This document shows positions 47,058 to 57,585 of a stretch of 64,000 nucleotides of DNA, one piece after another. Every line of letters starts with the position of its first letter. Position 1 is the first letter of the stretch. Made by a program: the position numbers and the translations under genes. The DNA comes from Capitulum mitella (Eukaryota > Arthropoda > Thecostraca > Pollicipedomorpha > Pollicipedidae). The DNA lies in contig CP099840.1 in the NCBI GenBank assembly GCA_030062745.1, forward strand, positions 31,623,006 to 31,687,005. The letters are read 5' to 3'. The notes under the pieces are model-generated. The model had not been told where the DNA came from, did no database searches, and saw nothing but the letters and a program-made list of their open reading frames with translations.

Positions 47058-50000
47058 ATAAAATTTAACTCCCCTTTTATTTTTTTATAACCACTTTTAA
47101 AAATTAAAAAAAAAATTTTTTTTTTTAATTTTATTTTTTTTTTTAAAAATTTTAAAAAAAAAAAATAAAAAAAAAAAAAAAAAAAAGGTGCTCTGAGGCT
47201 TGAGTGCACTGAACAGGGCAGAATTTTATTTTCGATCTTGGCGTTGGAGTGTAATTTTCGTTTTGAAGCTCATGTTTCCCAGAGTAATCCTGGTTTAAGT
47301 TGGCATTCTTGATGTTAGTTGGTCAGGTATGTTGTCATACCTACTTAAAGCAGTTATGACATCATACCTGCTTCTTTCTGAATGGAGACAGGGTTATCTG
47401 CATGCAAAGTCAGGAATCTGTCAGCATGGTTATGATTTAACTTTTTGATGGAGGCACAATATCAAACTTTTGGAGCAGAAAGTGTTTTTGGAGCATAAAC
47501 TTTCTGGTGGCCCTTACACAAAAAAACAACAAAACAAAAAAATGGTACCTTCTCCAACTCTGCCCATAATCATTCAACACTCTAGGGGTGAAGCAGAGTT
47601 ATTTGTGGCATGCTATAGAAATGTAATGTCAGTCTATGGATTACTGTTCACAGTATGCTATTCATTTTTGTATTAGGGATTAAGCATAATTTTGCAATAA
47701 TGATCCTGAAGTGCATTAAAACTTCATTAGAACTTAATGTTTTGCTTCATAATGGACTTTGGACAGAATGGGACAGGACTTTGTAATGAATGTCCTGTCA
47801 CTGAATTTACATTATTTCATCTACAGCATATTTGGCAGTTACATCAAGCAGGCAGATCACCTTATTTTGCTGCATTCGTATTAGTGTTATGGTTTTTGAA
47901 AATTAGTATATTTTTTGTCCATTTGAAAGTGGTTTCCAAATGCATTGAAGGATTACTACCTATATGCCATCCTGGACTTCTTACTTTTTTAATTCTTCAA
48001 CAGAGCAAAGGTGACTGATGATCATTTGGTATTCTTTACAGATATCTTGTGTGGTATTTTGGAATGTGGTTTCAAGGAAAGAAACCATTTATTGACCAGC
48101 TTCACCCTGTCACTGGAAAGCAAATATATGGTAAGTCATTCCCAATAATGTAGTGGCGACGTGTAGGCATAGCGTGCAAGTTTTTAGTTTGTGCATTTTG
48201 AAAATCATAGCATTGTGACATTTCCCATGAGCATGCTGGTAGCTGGTGTTTTGCCCACCTCTGTCCAGGTTTGTTCTGGCGTTGTGGAGCCAGTAGTATT
48301 GGCAGCCTGGAGATGACCATCGGTAACGGGACGTGCCGCTGGCCGCCAGGCGTGCCCCTGGGCGGCATCGGCTCCGGCACGGTGGGGCGCGGCTTCTGCG
48401 GCGAGTTCACCCGCTTCCAGATGCGGCCCGGCCTCTACGACTACGCCACGGCGGCGGCCGACCAGTTCATCGTGCGCGTGGCCGGCTGGCCGGGCGGCGA
48501 TGCCGACTACCAGCAGGTGCTGACGTCACGCGCGGCGCCGGCCGGCCGGCTGGGCAGCTGGCGCTGGTCGTTCCCGGGCGAGGAGGCCAGCTACCGCGGC
48601 CTGTACCCGCGCGCCTGGACGCGCTTCACGCTGGCCGACCAGCAGCTGGTGCTGACTGTGCGCCAGGTCTCGCCCGTCATACCGCACAACTACAAGGTAG
48701 GCCGCCTCACTGCCGGGCACGTTGGCGTGTCGCACATTTGTCCGTCCGTCCAAGGGTGAACCCATTGGAGCGATTTCACGGATCAAGCGACTTGAATGTC
48801 AGCTGGGCTGCCAAAATTAAGGCTGGGAAAATTATTGTTAGCCTTGCATATCGCTTGACTTTAGCGAAGGCGTCACCGTTTGTTAGCTGCTGGGCATTAC
48901 GGCTGCTCCGTAGACACTTGAAACAATACCCGCGCTGGTTCAGAATGGCCATTTATGCCTCGTCGAAGGCAGCAATGACGAAGACGACTTCCTTTTAAAT
49001 GCGTGGCGAAATAAGGCCCTGTGTCATGTGACGAGGAAATAACGCTCTCCGCTTCCTTTTATCACCACTCACGTCTCGTGGATTGTGCTGTTCTATGGTA
49101 CACCGACACGTTTGTGGCGGGTATTCTCGTTGTTATGGTGCCACGTTTGGGCGTGCTTCAGGACACGTCACTGCCATGCGGCGTGTTCGTGTGGGACATT
49201 GAGAATACGGGCACCGAGGAAAAGGACGTCAGCATCACCTTCACATTCGAGAATGGAACTGGCTCCAAAAACTCAGGTGCGACTGTGACGCCTTCCGTGT
49301 GTGTTTTTCTAGCTGTTTTAGAGGGATTCCACTTTGGCCAGTAGGGATTCACAGTATGCATTAGGTTTTCAAGTAGCCCTCGCAACATAACTTTTTGTCG
49401 CGAACAGTTGTGCACAGCGGTTTGGCGACGGGCTGTCGCGAGGCTAGCTACGATGTTAACATTCAATCGTCCTTGTGCATTCTGGTCAATCTCAGGAGAA
49501 ACTTGTCATTAAGCTTCACCGCAGCATTTGACGCGGTTCGTGTCGCTCGCCCTACGCCGGAAAATCGCCAGTTTGTTGTTATTACAGCCTTAAAACTACG
49601 CCGGGTCGGAGGGGGGGGGGGAACGCCACATCTGAGCCGTCGCCCTAGACGACCACCCCCACTCGGCTGAGGGTGGGCCGTGCCGCTGCAGGGACCCGTG
49701 GCGTGGCGGTGCCGTTCGGTCCTGACCAGCCGGCGGCGGACGACGTGTCCGGCATGATGATCCAGCAGGAGGTGGCCGGCGTGCCGTGCCGGTACGCCCT
49801 CGGCGTCCTGTCTCAGGTACGCGCCGCCGCCGGCCGGCCGGAGGTCGGGGCGCTCCGGCCGACACCGAACTGCCGAGGACGCGGCGACCTGGCCGTGCGG
49901 CGCGACATTATCCGACCACGTCACTGCCGAACGCATTCCAGTCTCGGTGACAACGAATAGAATTATCTGTCGTGCTAGAAATCGTTTGATCGTTATAAAA

Positions 50001-53000
50001 ACCTGTTCAAAATTGACAGACTTGTACATGATGCACAAGAGCGTGTACGACGTTGTCTTATACTGAGGCGTCTCCGTTTCAGGAGGGTGTCAGCGTCAGT
50101 AGGACTACATTTGATCCGACCGGGAACGGATCAGACCTCTGGGATCAGCTGGCGAAGAGGGGCTATCTCACCTTCCAGGAGAACAAGAAGGAAGCGTCAA
50201 GTATGCGGGCTAGTTTTGACGCGTCTGGCGCCGGGGACGCCCATTTCTGTTCCCTCGATCAGCGTGCTTCTGCCTCGCAGGAACCTCGCAGTGGTGTGAA
50301 GGGACACGTTAACCTATCTTGCACTGTGCGCTTGCTGACCGTGGCGGCTCGCTTCAGTGACGTCATCGTCCCAGTCCGCCCCAGTCAAAGAGCAGCCCTG
50401 CGCGATATTGGCTGCTACGTCTGGCGCGCCTGAATCGTGTGTCCGTAGGTAAATTTTGTTTGTGTTTCACAATAGACGACTACTTGATCATGTGCGTTAA
50501 GACTTAAATGCCCCGCAACGTTATACCAAGGACAGGTTAAGAGGACGTAATGGTTTAACTAACGCGGTATCCGTTCACCCCGTCCGTGTTGTGCTGCCAG
50601 GTGTGGGTGTGGCCGTCAGCGGCGGGGTGACGGTGCCCGGCGGCGCTCGTCGAACACTCGAGATGGGCCTCGTTTGGCACATGCCCGAGATCAAGTTCGT
50701 CGACGGAGGCGCTCCGCTCAGACGGTGGGTCGGGACTGCAGTGTCGCACGGCGGGGCGGTGTTCGCAGTGGTCGGTACGCTGCAGCGCTTCGAGCTGTGG
50801 TAGCGGGATATCAGATGTGCTGATCGAAACGTGTTCTTAGGATTGTGAAGATGTGTAAGCCTTATGTGTAAGCCGAATAGCAATCAGTGTCAGGAAGTTG
50901 TGGTAAGGTTAAGCAAAACTGATTTTTTGTCTCTGATTCCGTTTCTAAACATGTGGAAAGTCATGGCAGTGGAATGCGTCCTTAAAGGTAAACCTGTACA
51001 AGGACCATTGGGTAGTTTTGAGACACGTTTGGTGCTGAGGGTGTTTAAGCCCGGTGCGACAGGTGTAAGCCCGTGGTAACAACTCGTGCCACAGGTACTA
51101 CACTAAGTGGTTCGAGCAGGGCCAGCAGGGGGCAGAGCGGCTCTGTCAGTACGCCTTGCGCAGCCGGGAACGCTGGGAGCACGAGATCGACGCCTGGCAG
51201 CAGCCGATCCTGGCCGACCCGTGAGTGCGCCGTGTGTCCCGTCTGGGGGCGTCCGAACAGGGGCACGGCCGTAGTGATGGCGGGCTGTCAGCTGCCGTTG
51301 GTCGGCCCCCGCTCTGCCGTGGCGAGCTCCCGGCAGTGGTAGTCTCCGACTGTTGCTCGCGTGCCAGGCTGTCGAAACACCCGCGGGGGTCCGGTTTGGC
51401 GCCTCCAGGGACGGATATCGGTGTCTGGCTGCTCGGTCTGGACGCCCTACCCTGTTCCAGTGGCCTGCCGGACTGGTACAAATCGGCCCTCTTCAACGAG
51501 CTGTACTACATATCGGACGGAGGCAGCCTGTGGCTGCGGGCTCCCGGCGAAGAGGAGCTGCCAGAGTTGGACCCCAGGTAAGCCCCTGCTCTGGGGCCGG
51601 TCCGACCGGCCGCCACGACACGGGAACACCGAGACGTGGGACCTGTATGTAGCGGTCACCGCGTGGCCTGTGTATAGCGGTCCACCATGTGGCCTGTATA
51701 TAGCGGTCACCGCGTGGCCTGTGTACAGCGGTCACCATGTGGCCTGTATGTGGCGGTCACCGCGTGGCCTGTATATAGCGGTCACCGCGTGGCCTGTATA
51801 TAGCGGTCACCGTGTGGCCTGTATGTAGCGGTCACCATGTGGCCTGTATATAGCGGTCACCGTGTGGCCTGTATATAGCGGTCACCGCGTGGCCTGTATA
51901 TAGCGGTCACCGCGTGGCCTGTATATAGCGGTCACCGCGTGGCCTGTATATAGCGGTCACCGCGTGGCCTGTATATAGCGGTCACCGCGTGGCCTGTGTA
52001 TAGCGGTCACCATGTGGCCTGTATATAGCGGTCACCGCGTGGCCTGTGTATAGCGGTCACCGCGTGGCCTGTATATAGCGGTCACCGTGTGGCCTGTATG
52101 TAGCGGTCACCGCGTGGCCTGTGTATAGCGGTCACCATGTGGCCTGTATATAGCGGTCACCGCGTGGCCTGTGTATAGCAGTCACCGTGTGGCCTGTGTA
52201 TAGCGGTCACCATGTGGCCTGTTTATAGCGGTCACCGTGTGGCCTGTATATAGCGGTCACCGTGTGGCCTGTATATAGTGGTCACCGTGTGGCGTGTATA
52301 TAGCGGTCACCATGTGGCCTGTATATAGCGGTCACTATGTGGCATGTGTACAGCGGTCACCGTGTGGCCTGTATATAGCAGTCACCATGTGGCCTGTATA
52401 TAGCGGTCACCATGTGGCCTGTATATAGCGGTCACCGTGTGGCCTGTATATAGCGGTCACCGTGTGGCCTGTATATAGCGGTCACCATGTGGCCTGTATA
52501 TAGCGGTCACCGCGTGGCCTGTGTATAGCGGTCACCATGTGGCCTGTATGTAGCGGTCACCATGTGGCCTGTATATAGCGGTCACCGTGTGGCCTGTATA
52601 TAGCGGTCACCGTGTGGTCTGTATATAGCGGTTACCATGTGGCCTGTATTTAGCGGTCACCGCGTGGCCTGTATATAACGGTCACCGTGTGGCCTGTATA
52701 TAGCGGTCACCGTGTGGCCTGTATATAGCGGTCACCATGTGGCCTGTATATAGCGGTCACCGTGTGGCCTTATATAGCGGTCACCGTGTGCCTGTATGTA
52801 GCGGTCACCGTGTGGAGCGGTCACCGTGTGGCCTGTATATAGCGGTCACCGCGTGGCCTGTATAGCGGTCACCATGTGGCCTGTATATAGCGGTCACCAT
52901 GTGGCCTGTATATAGCGGTCACCGTGTGGCCTGTATATAGCGGTCACCGTGTGGTCTGTATATAGCGGTTACCATGTGGCCTGTATTTAGCAGTCACCGT

Positions 53001-56000
53001 GTGGCCTGTATATAGCGGTTACCATGTGGCCTGTATATAGCGGTCACCATGTGGCCTGTATATAGCGGTCACCGTGTGGCCTCTATATAGCGGTCACCGC
53101 GTGGCCTGTATATAACGGTCACCGTGTGGCCTGTATATAGCGGTCACCGTGTGGCCTGTGTACAGCGATCACCGTGGGACCTGTATGCAGCGGCCAGTGT
53201 GACCTGTATACAGGAGTCGTGGAACCTGTACACAGCGGTCATCGTGTAATCCGTTACAACGGCCACAATGTAACTGGTATACAGCAGCCACATTGGGACC
53301 AAAATAGCTGTGCGTTGTCTGCCTGGCTGAGCGGAGTTGAGCGGGCGGAGGAAACGTTTCATACGTTGCGCTCGCTTGCCCGGTCCATACAGTTACGCAT
53401 GATGCACGCAGGAGCAGACGGCGTACTCATGAATGGCGAGCCTCAGAATGCAGGGCGTTTTCACGCACGCTGCATTTCTGACGTTGACCCTAGTCCAATT
53501 TTGTCCTCCCCCGTCATCCTTATCCGCGCTGGACCACCCCTCCCCCCAAACACCAGACGGTCCGGCCATCGTAACCAGCCATCGCACGCCGTCCGGTCCT
53601 GTGTTACCTGACTCACCACTGCCTGCGACCGTTACAGGCGGGAGTACGGCCGGTTTGCGTACCTGGAGTCGCACGAGTACATCATGTACAACACGTACGA
53701 CGTACACTTCTACTCGTCCGCCGCGCTGATCCAGCTGTGGCCGAAACTGCAGCTCTCCCTGCAGTACGACATGGCGGAGTTTGTCGCGCAGGTGGGAGCC
53801 GTTTTCGCCCCTACGGCACGGGGCGATTGGGATGCTATTTGGTGCATGGATATCGCAGGTGAGATGATAATTGTTACTGATTCTCTGGCATGCGTGTGGA
53901 TACCCAGGAATGTCATTTGTGTCGTTCGCGGCCGTTGAGCGGCGAGAGAGCAGCCGCGTGGCTTGGTGAATACCGGGCGTATCCATTCTCCGTATGACTG
54001 TGTCACTGCCCGTACTGCCCGGAGAGGCCCGGCAGTGGTTACCTGTCCTTATGCTGACTCCGCAGTTATGCTCAGGAGGACCTGTATACCAGCTTTACAG
54101 CCTGGTCCTGTCCTGACCCCTGAGCCATGTCCGCGGGAGAATCTGTACGGCCCGTCCCTGTCCTGACCCCTCAGCCGTGTCCGCTCTAGGATCTGTTCGG
54201 TCTGTCCCTGTCCTGACCCTCAGCCGTGTCCGCGGTAGGATCTGTATAGTCTATCCCTGTCCTGACCCCTTAGCCGTGTCCGCTGTAGGATCTATGCGGT
54301 CTGTCCCTGTCCTGACCCTCAGCCGTATCCGCGGTAGGGTCTGTATAGTCTATCCCTGTCCTGACCCCTTAGCCGTGTCCGCTGTAGGATCTATACGGTC
54401 TGTCCCTGTCCTGACCCTCAGCCGTGTCCGTGGTAGGATCTGTACAGTCTATCCCTGTCTTGGCCCCTTAGCCGTGTCCGCGGTAGGATCTGTTCGGTCT
54501 ATCCCTGTCCTGACCCTCAGCCGTGTCCGCGGAAGGATCTGTACAGTCTGTCCCTGTCCTGACCCTTTAGCCGTGTCCGCGGTAGCATCTATACGGTCTG
54601 TCCCTGCCCTGACCCTCAGCCGTGTCCGCGGGAGGATGTGTACGGTCTGTCCCTATCCTGACCCCTCAGCCATGTCCGCAGGAGGACCTGGAGAGTCGCA
54701 AGGCGCTCTACAGCGGGAAGACCGTCCCCCGGAAGGTGGCCAACACGGTGCCGCACGACGTCGGTAATCCAGGCGTGCCAGGTGCGTCCGGCGGCCTGCC
54801 GCGGCTGCGGTCGGCACCGCGGCCCGCCGGCCCGAGCTCCGGGCGCCTGAGGTTCGCAGTAGGCCGTGCTCAGTCGCGGGGGATGTTGTTTCAGCTTGCG
54901 CCCCGTTTCGCGCGTGAGAGCGTGAACGCGATGGTTGCCAGATGCCACCGGTGCGGCATTCGAAAGACGCGGCCGAACGAGGCTGTGTCGTTTTTTTAAG
55001 GTCTAAAACGTGTACTGTTGTATGTTGTTTGGCAATAACATTGTCCATTTTATCTTTGCCATCCAGATGAAATGCCATTCTGCAAGCTGAACGCCTATCA
55101 GATTCATGACGTGTCGACCTGGAAAGACCTGAATCTGAAGTTCGTCCTGCAGGTTGGTCTGTGTTACGCGCGAATATCAGTGGACCTTGAGATGCGTGTA
55201 TTAGCATTGTTAGCGCATGTTATGTCGCCTCCTGAATCAATATTGTTTCATCGTGGAAAGACAACTAGTCGATGTTTTGTTCTTCACTGTTTGGAAAGGA
55301 AATATTCGTTCCGCACGAGGCGTGGCGCACGCCGGACGAGTGGCTGTCTCGGGCCGCCTCCCCAGCCGGTGCTCCGTGTGTGTTCCCAGGTGTTCCGGGA
55401 CCACCGAGCGACCGGGAGCCGCCGTTACCTGGAGGCCATGTGGCCCTCCTGCTGCGCCGTGATGGCCGTGGCCCGCTCCTGGGACACGGACGGCGACGGC
55501 ATGATCGAGAACTCGGCCGTGCCCGACCAGACGTACGACACGTGGGTCATGGAGGGGCCCAGGTGAGCCGGTTTCGTCCTGGTCCCGAGTCGGGACCGAC
55601 CGGGCCACCGCGGTCGGCGGCCCGGTCGGTACGGTGCACGTGTTCAGTCGGGTCGTCCTGGGGCTAAGGAAACGGCCATGCCGGATGGGACTACTGGAAA
55701 CATTTTTCCCTGCGTTTCCGTGCATGTGTAACATGAAAGTTTGCGGCGACCGTCGAGGACGGGCGAGACGCCAGATTCTGCGTTGCTGGAGCGGTGCTTG
55801 ATGATACGCTTTATGGATCGGAGACGCCGCCTCTGGTGCCGTCCGGCACTGCCAGCGTGAGCGGTGCATGCCTTGCGTCGCCGCTGAGGTTGTTGTCTGA
55901 CGTGTGGCGGCTCTGCACCGCCGGCAGCGCCTACTGCGGCGGCCTCTGGGTGGCGGCGCTGTACGCCATGACCCAGATGTCAAAAGAACTGGAGGCTGCT

Positions 56001-57585
56001 GACGTCCACGACCTCTACAGCGACCTCCTGACCAAGGCGCAGAAGGCTTACGTCGACAGATTGTGGACCGGTTAGTGGGGGGCTTTGCCATTTCTTTGTA
56101 GTATTCATACTTGATTGGATGCTTTGTTTCTCCCTTGTCTATTGTGCACTTGTTCCGTTTTCTTGTCGGAATCGCCTTCAGATGGTTTTGCATTAGGCTG
56201 TGATTAGTATGACTGTCTCGTGTTCATTTACTGTGGGACGGGGTTTGTCCGTACAGACAAACCCCGTCCAGTCGTTGCCGGAGCCGGTAAGTGTCCTTCA
56301 CGTGCGTGACTGTTCCTGATGGGTTTCTGGTTACGTTCGGCAGGCTCTTACTACAAGTTCGACTCGTCCTCGGGCGGGCACGCGAAGTGCATCATGGCGG
56401 ACCAGCTGTGCGGCCACTGGTACCTGCGGGCCTCGGGCGTCTCCGATCCAGTGCGTGCAGCCGGAGTCTGCGCTCTGTGTTAGGGGGGCCGCCGTAAGGC
56501 GAGCCAGGAGCCAGCTGCTGCAGGCAGTCATTTGGGAGTTCTGCTATTGCTTCATATGCCTCAGGACTGGTGCTGGCGCGTGTTTCCCGCGGGATGCGGA
56601 CGAAATATCGTGGGGATCGATTACGAAGGAAAGAATTAGAAACACTTGAAATCCGTCGCATGGAGATATATACCTGAGCATTCCCTTGTAAAACGTACTT
56701 TACCACTAATTTGTTTCAGGGTCACATTGTGGCCCTGCGGTGTTACCTCTTATTGTTACGCTTCCTGGGCATACTATCTTTTGGGGATCTCGCGTTACCC
56801 CTGCCCCCCGCCACTTCATGGCACTGACAGCGGCTGCCCCCGGCGACGGACGGCTGGCGCCAGCTGCCCTGGTGACACCGTCTCTCCTGTCGCCGACCGG
56901 CAGGTGTTCAGCCACGCGTCGACGGCGCTGCGCACGGTGTACGAACACAACGTGCTGCAGTTCCGGGACGGCCGGCAGGGGGCCGTGAACGGCATGATGC
57001 CCGACGGACGGGTCGACGAGCACACCCTTCAGAGCGAGGAGACGTGGACGGGCGTCACGTACGCGCTGGCCGCCGCCCTGATTCACGAGGTACGGCCGGC
57101 CGTCGACGGTGCTGCCATCTCCCGGCCGTCGACGCCGACGCCGGGGACACGCCGGAGGCCACGGCGAGGCTTTATTTTGTGCGTTTCAGCGTTTTCCCGT
57201 GGCCACGACCGCGTCGTTTGCATTTCGGTATCTCTGTCATGCCAAACGACAAAATTTTCTCGCTTTTTGATGCACCATTTGGCGAACGGTCGAAACCAAC
57301 AACGCAGAACTTTCCGTATTTCCCCGAAACGCCGTCCCGGATGTCTGCAAGTGGTGTCACGTTATTCGGACTGCCCCGCAGGGTCTGGTGGAGGAGGGGT
57401 TCCGCACTGCCGAGGGCATCTACCGCACCGTCTACGAACGGATCGGCCAGGGCTTCGAGACGCCCGAGGCGCTGTACCCGGAGCGCCACTACCGGGCCGT
57501 CGGCTACATGCGGCCGCTCAGCATCTGGGCCATGCAGCGCGCCTGGGAACAGCGCCGGAGGCGGGTCGATAGTGACGCCATCTAG
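43601..57585 (+). CDS. GBA2: Non-lysosomal glucosylceramidase (GH116)
   Basis: Hydrolyses glucosylceramide to glucose and ceramide at the cytosolic face of membranes. Seventeen exons: 43601-43713, 48042-48130, 48350-48696, 49162-49276, 49692-49816, 50083-50200, 50601-50724, 51095-51220, 51461-51577, 53638-53791, 54682-54781, 55067-55152, 55390-55562, 55928-56070, 56344-56450, 56904-57089, 57382-57585. All join in phase with GT-AG introns: 808 residues and no internal stop. The N-terminal beta domain shows [13 protein letters not shown] (about 70-82). The catalytic alpha-barrel starts near [17 protein letters not shown] (391-407) and continues with [17 protein letters not shown] (434-450), DGDGMIEN (572-579), PDQTYDTW (583-590) and [10 protein letters not shown] (784-793). 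The nucleophile Glu and acid/base Asp should lie in the second and fourth of these catalytic-domain blocks. It is shorter than human GBA2 (927), mainly at the termini. The start is the first ATG before [15 protein letters not shown], which matches the family N-terminus. Confidence 0.95.
43727..43773. repeat. (TTTA)n microsatellite
   Basis: About eleven ATTT units just inside GBA2 intron 1. Confidence 0.95.
44153..44410 (-). mobile_element. Old LINE reverse-transcriptase C-terminal fragment
   Basis: A minus-strand frame reads [20 protein letters not shown], the Cys-His zinc-knuckle-like block found after the reverse transcriptase domain of many non-LTR elements. 5' and 3' parts are absent. 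It is CpG-poor like the surrounding intron, so it is old. Confidence 0.45.
45496..45614. mobile_element. Old, CpG-decayed copy of the 30725 MITE
   Basis: Aligns with the right 120 bases of 30725-30876: AGCTG, TTAACACTAACC against TTAACGTTAACC, GCATGGGAAGAAATGGG against ACATGGAAAGAAACGAG, AATCATGTTTGCC against AATCGCGTTTGCC, and CTCCACTACTCCTG against TTCCACCGCTCCTG. Every CG in the younger copy is CA, TG or TA here. Confidence 0.6.
46378..46870 (+). mobile_element. 5'-truncated LINE 3' end (CR1/Jockey-type reverse transcriptase tail)
   Basis: Frame 46378-46786 reads [20 protein letters not shown] then [10 protein letters not shown] and ends with [20 protein letters not shown], the typical C-terminus of non-LTR polyproteins (ARII.G..KFDHV and LP..IR......F...L). 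A short 3' UTR follows. It still contains many CpGs, so it is younger than its host intron. Only the last 135 or so residues remain. Confidence 0.7.
46915..47187. repeat. Poly(A)/poly(T) block
   Basis: About 270 bases of nearly pure A and T homopolymers arranged as T-runs and A-runs, including a run of over 35 A. It may be an inverted pair of LINE tails or an assembly artefact. Confidence 0.85.
51640..53235. repeat. 25-bp minisatellite in GBA2 intron 9
   Basis: About 60 tandem copies of a 25-base unit close to GTGGCCTGTATATAGCGGTC plus ACCGC. Variation is limited to a few positions (GC/GT/AT after ACC, TATATA/TGTATA/TATGTA), with rare one- to four-base losses near 52770-52860. Edges decay gradually at 53170-53290. 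The unit length is not a multiple of three, and its open frames are not genes. Confidence 0.95.
54040..54690. repeat. About 50/99-bp minisatellite in GBA2 intron 10, ending at the exon 11 acceptor
   Basis: Roughly a dozen units of 49-50 bases (CTGTCCTGACCC..CAGCC, GTGTCCGCGGTAGGATCTGT). Two variants alternate to make a 99-base dimer. The last unit contains the real exon 11 splice acceptor (CAGCCATGTCCGCAG|GAGG). Confidence 0.9.
56237..56268. repeat. Perfect 13-bp hairpin in GBA2 intron 14
   Basis: GACGGGGTTTGTC, a six-base loop, then GACAAACCCCGTC, about 75 bases before the exon 15 acceptor. It would form a stable RNA stem in the pre-mRNA. Confidence 0.9.

Larger units (their letters stand above)
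43714..48041. other. CpG-depleted intron 1 of GBA2
   Basis: 4.3 kb of AT-rich DNA with long stretches lacking any CG dinucleotide (for example 44461-45360 and 47281-47870), while TG and CA are abundant. CpGs reappear mainly in the LINE fragment at 46388-46790. This contrasts with the CpG-rich exons from 48350 on. Consistent with long-term germline methylation. Confidence 0.8.

Noticed and set aside
51361-51828. Trp/Val/Tyr repeat frame over the 25-bp minisatellite
   Set aside because: Produced by the tandem repeat; it overlaps GBA2 exon 9 in a wrong frame.
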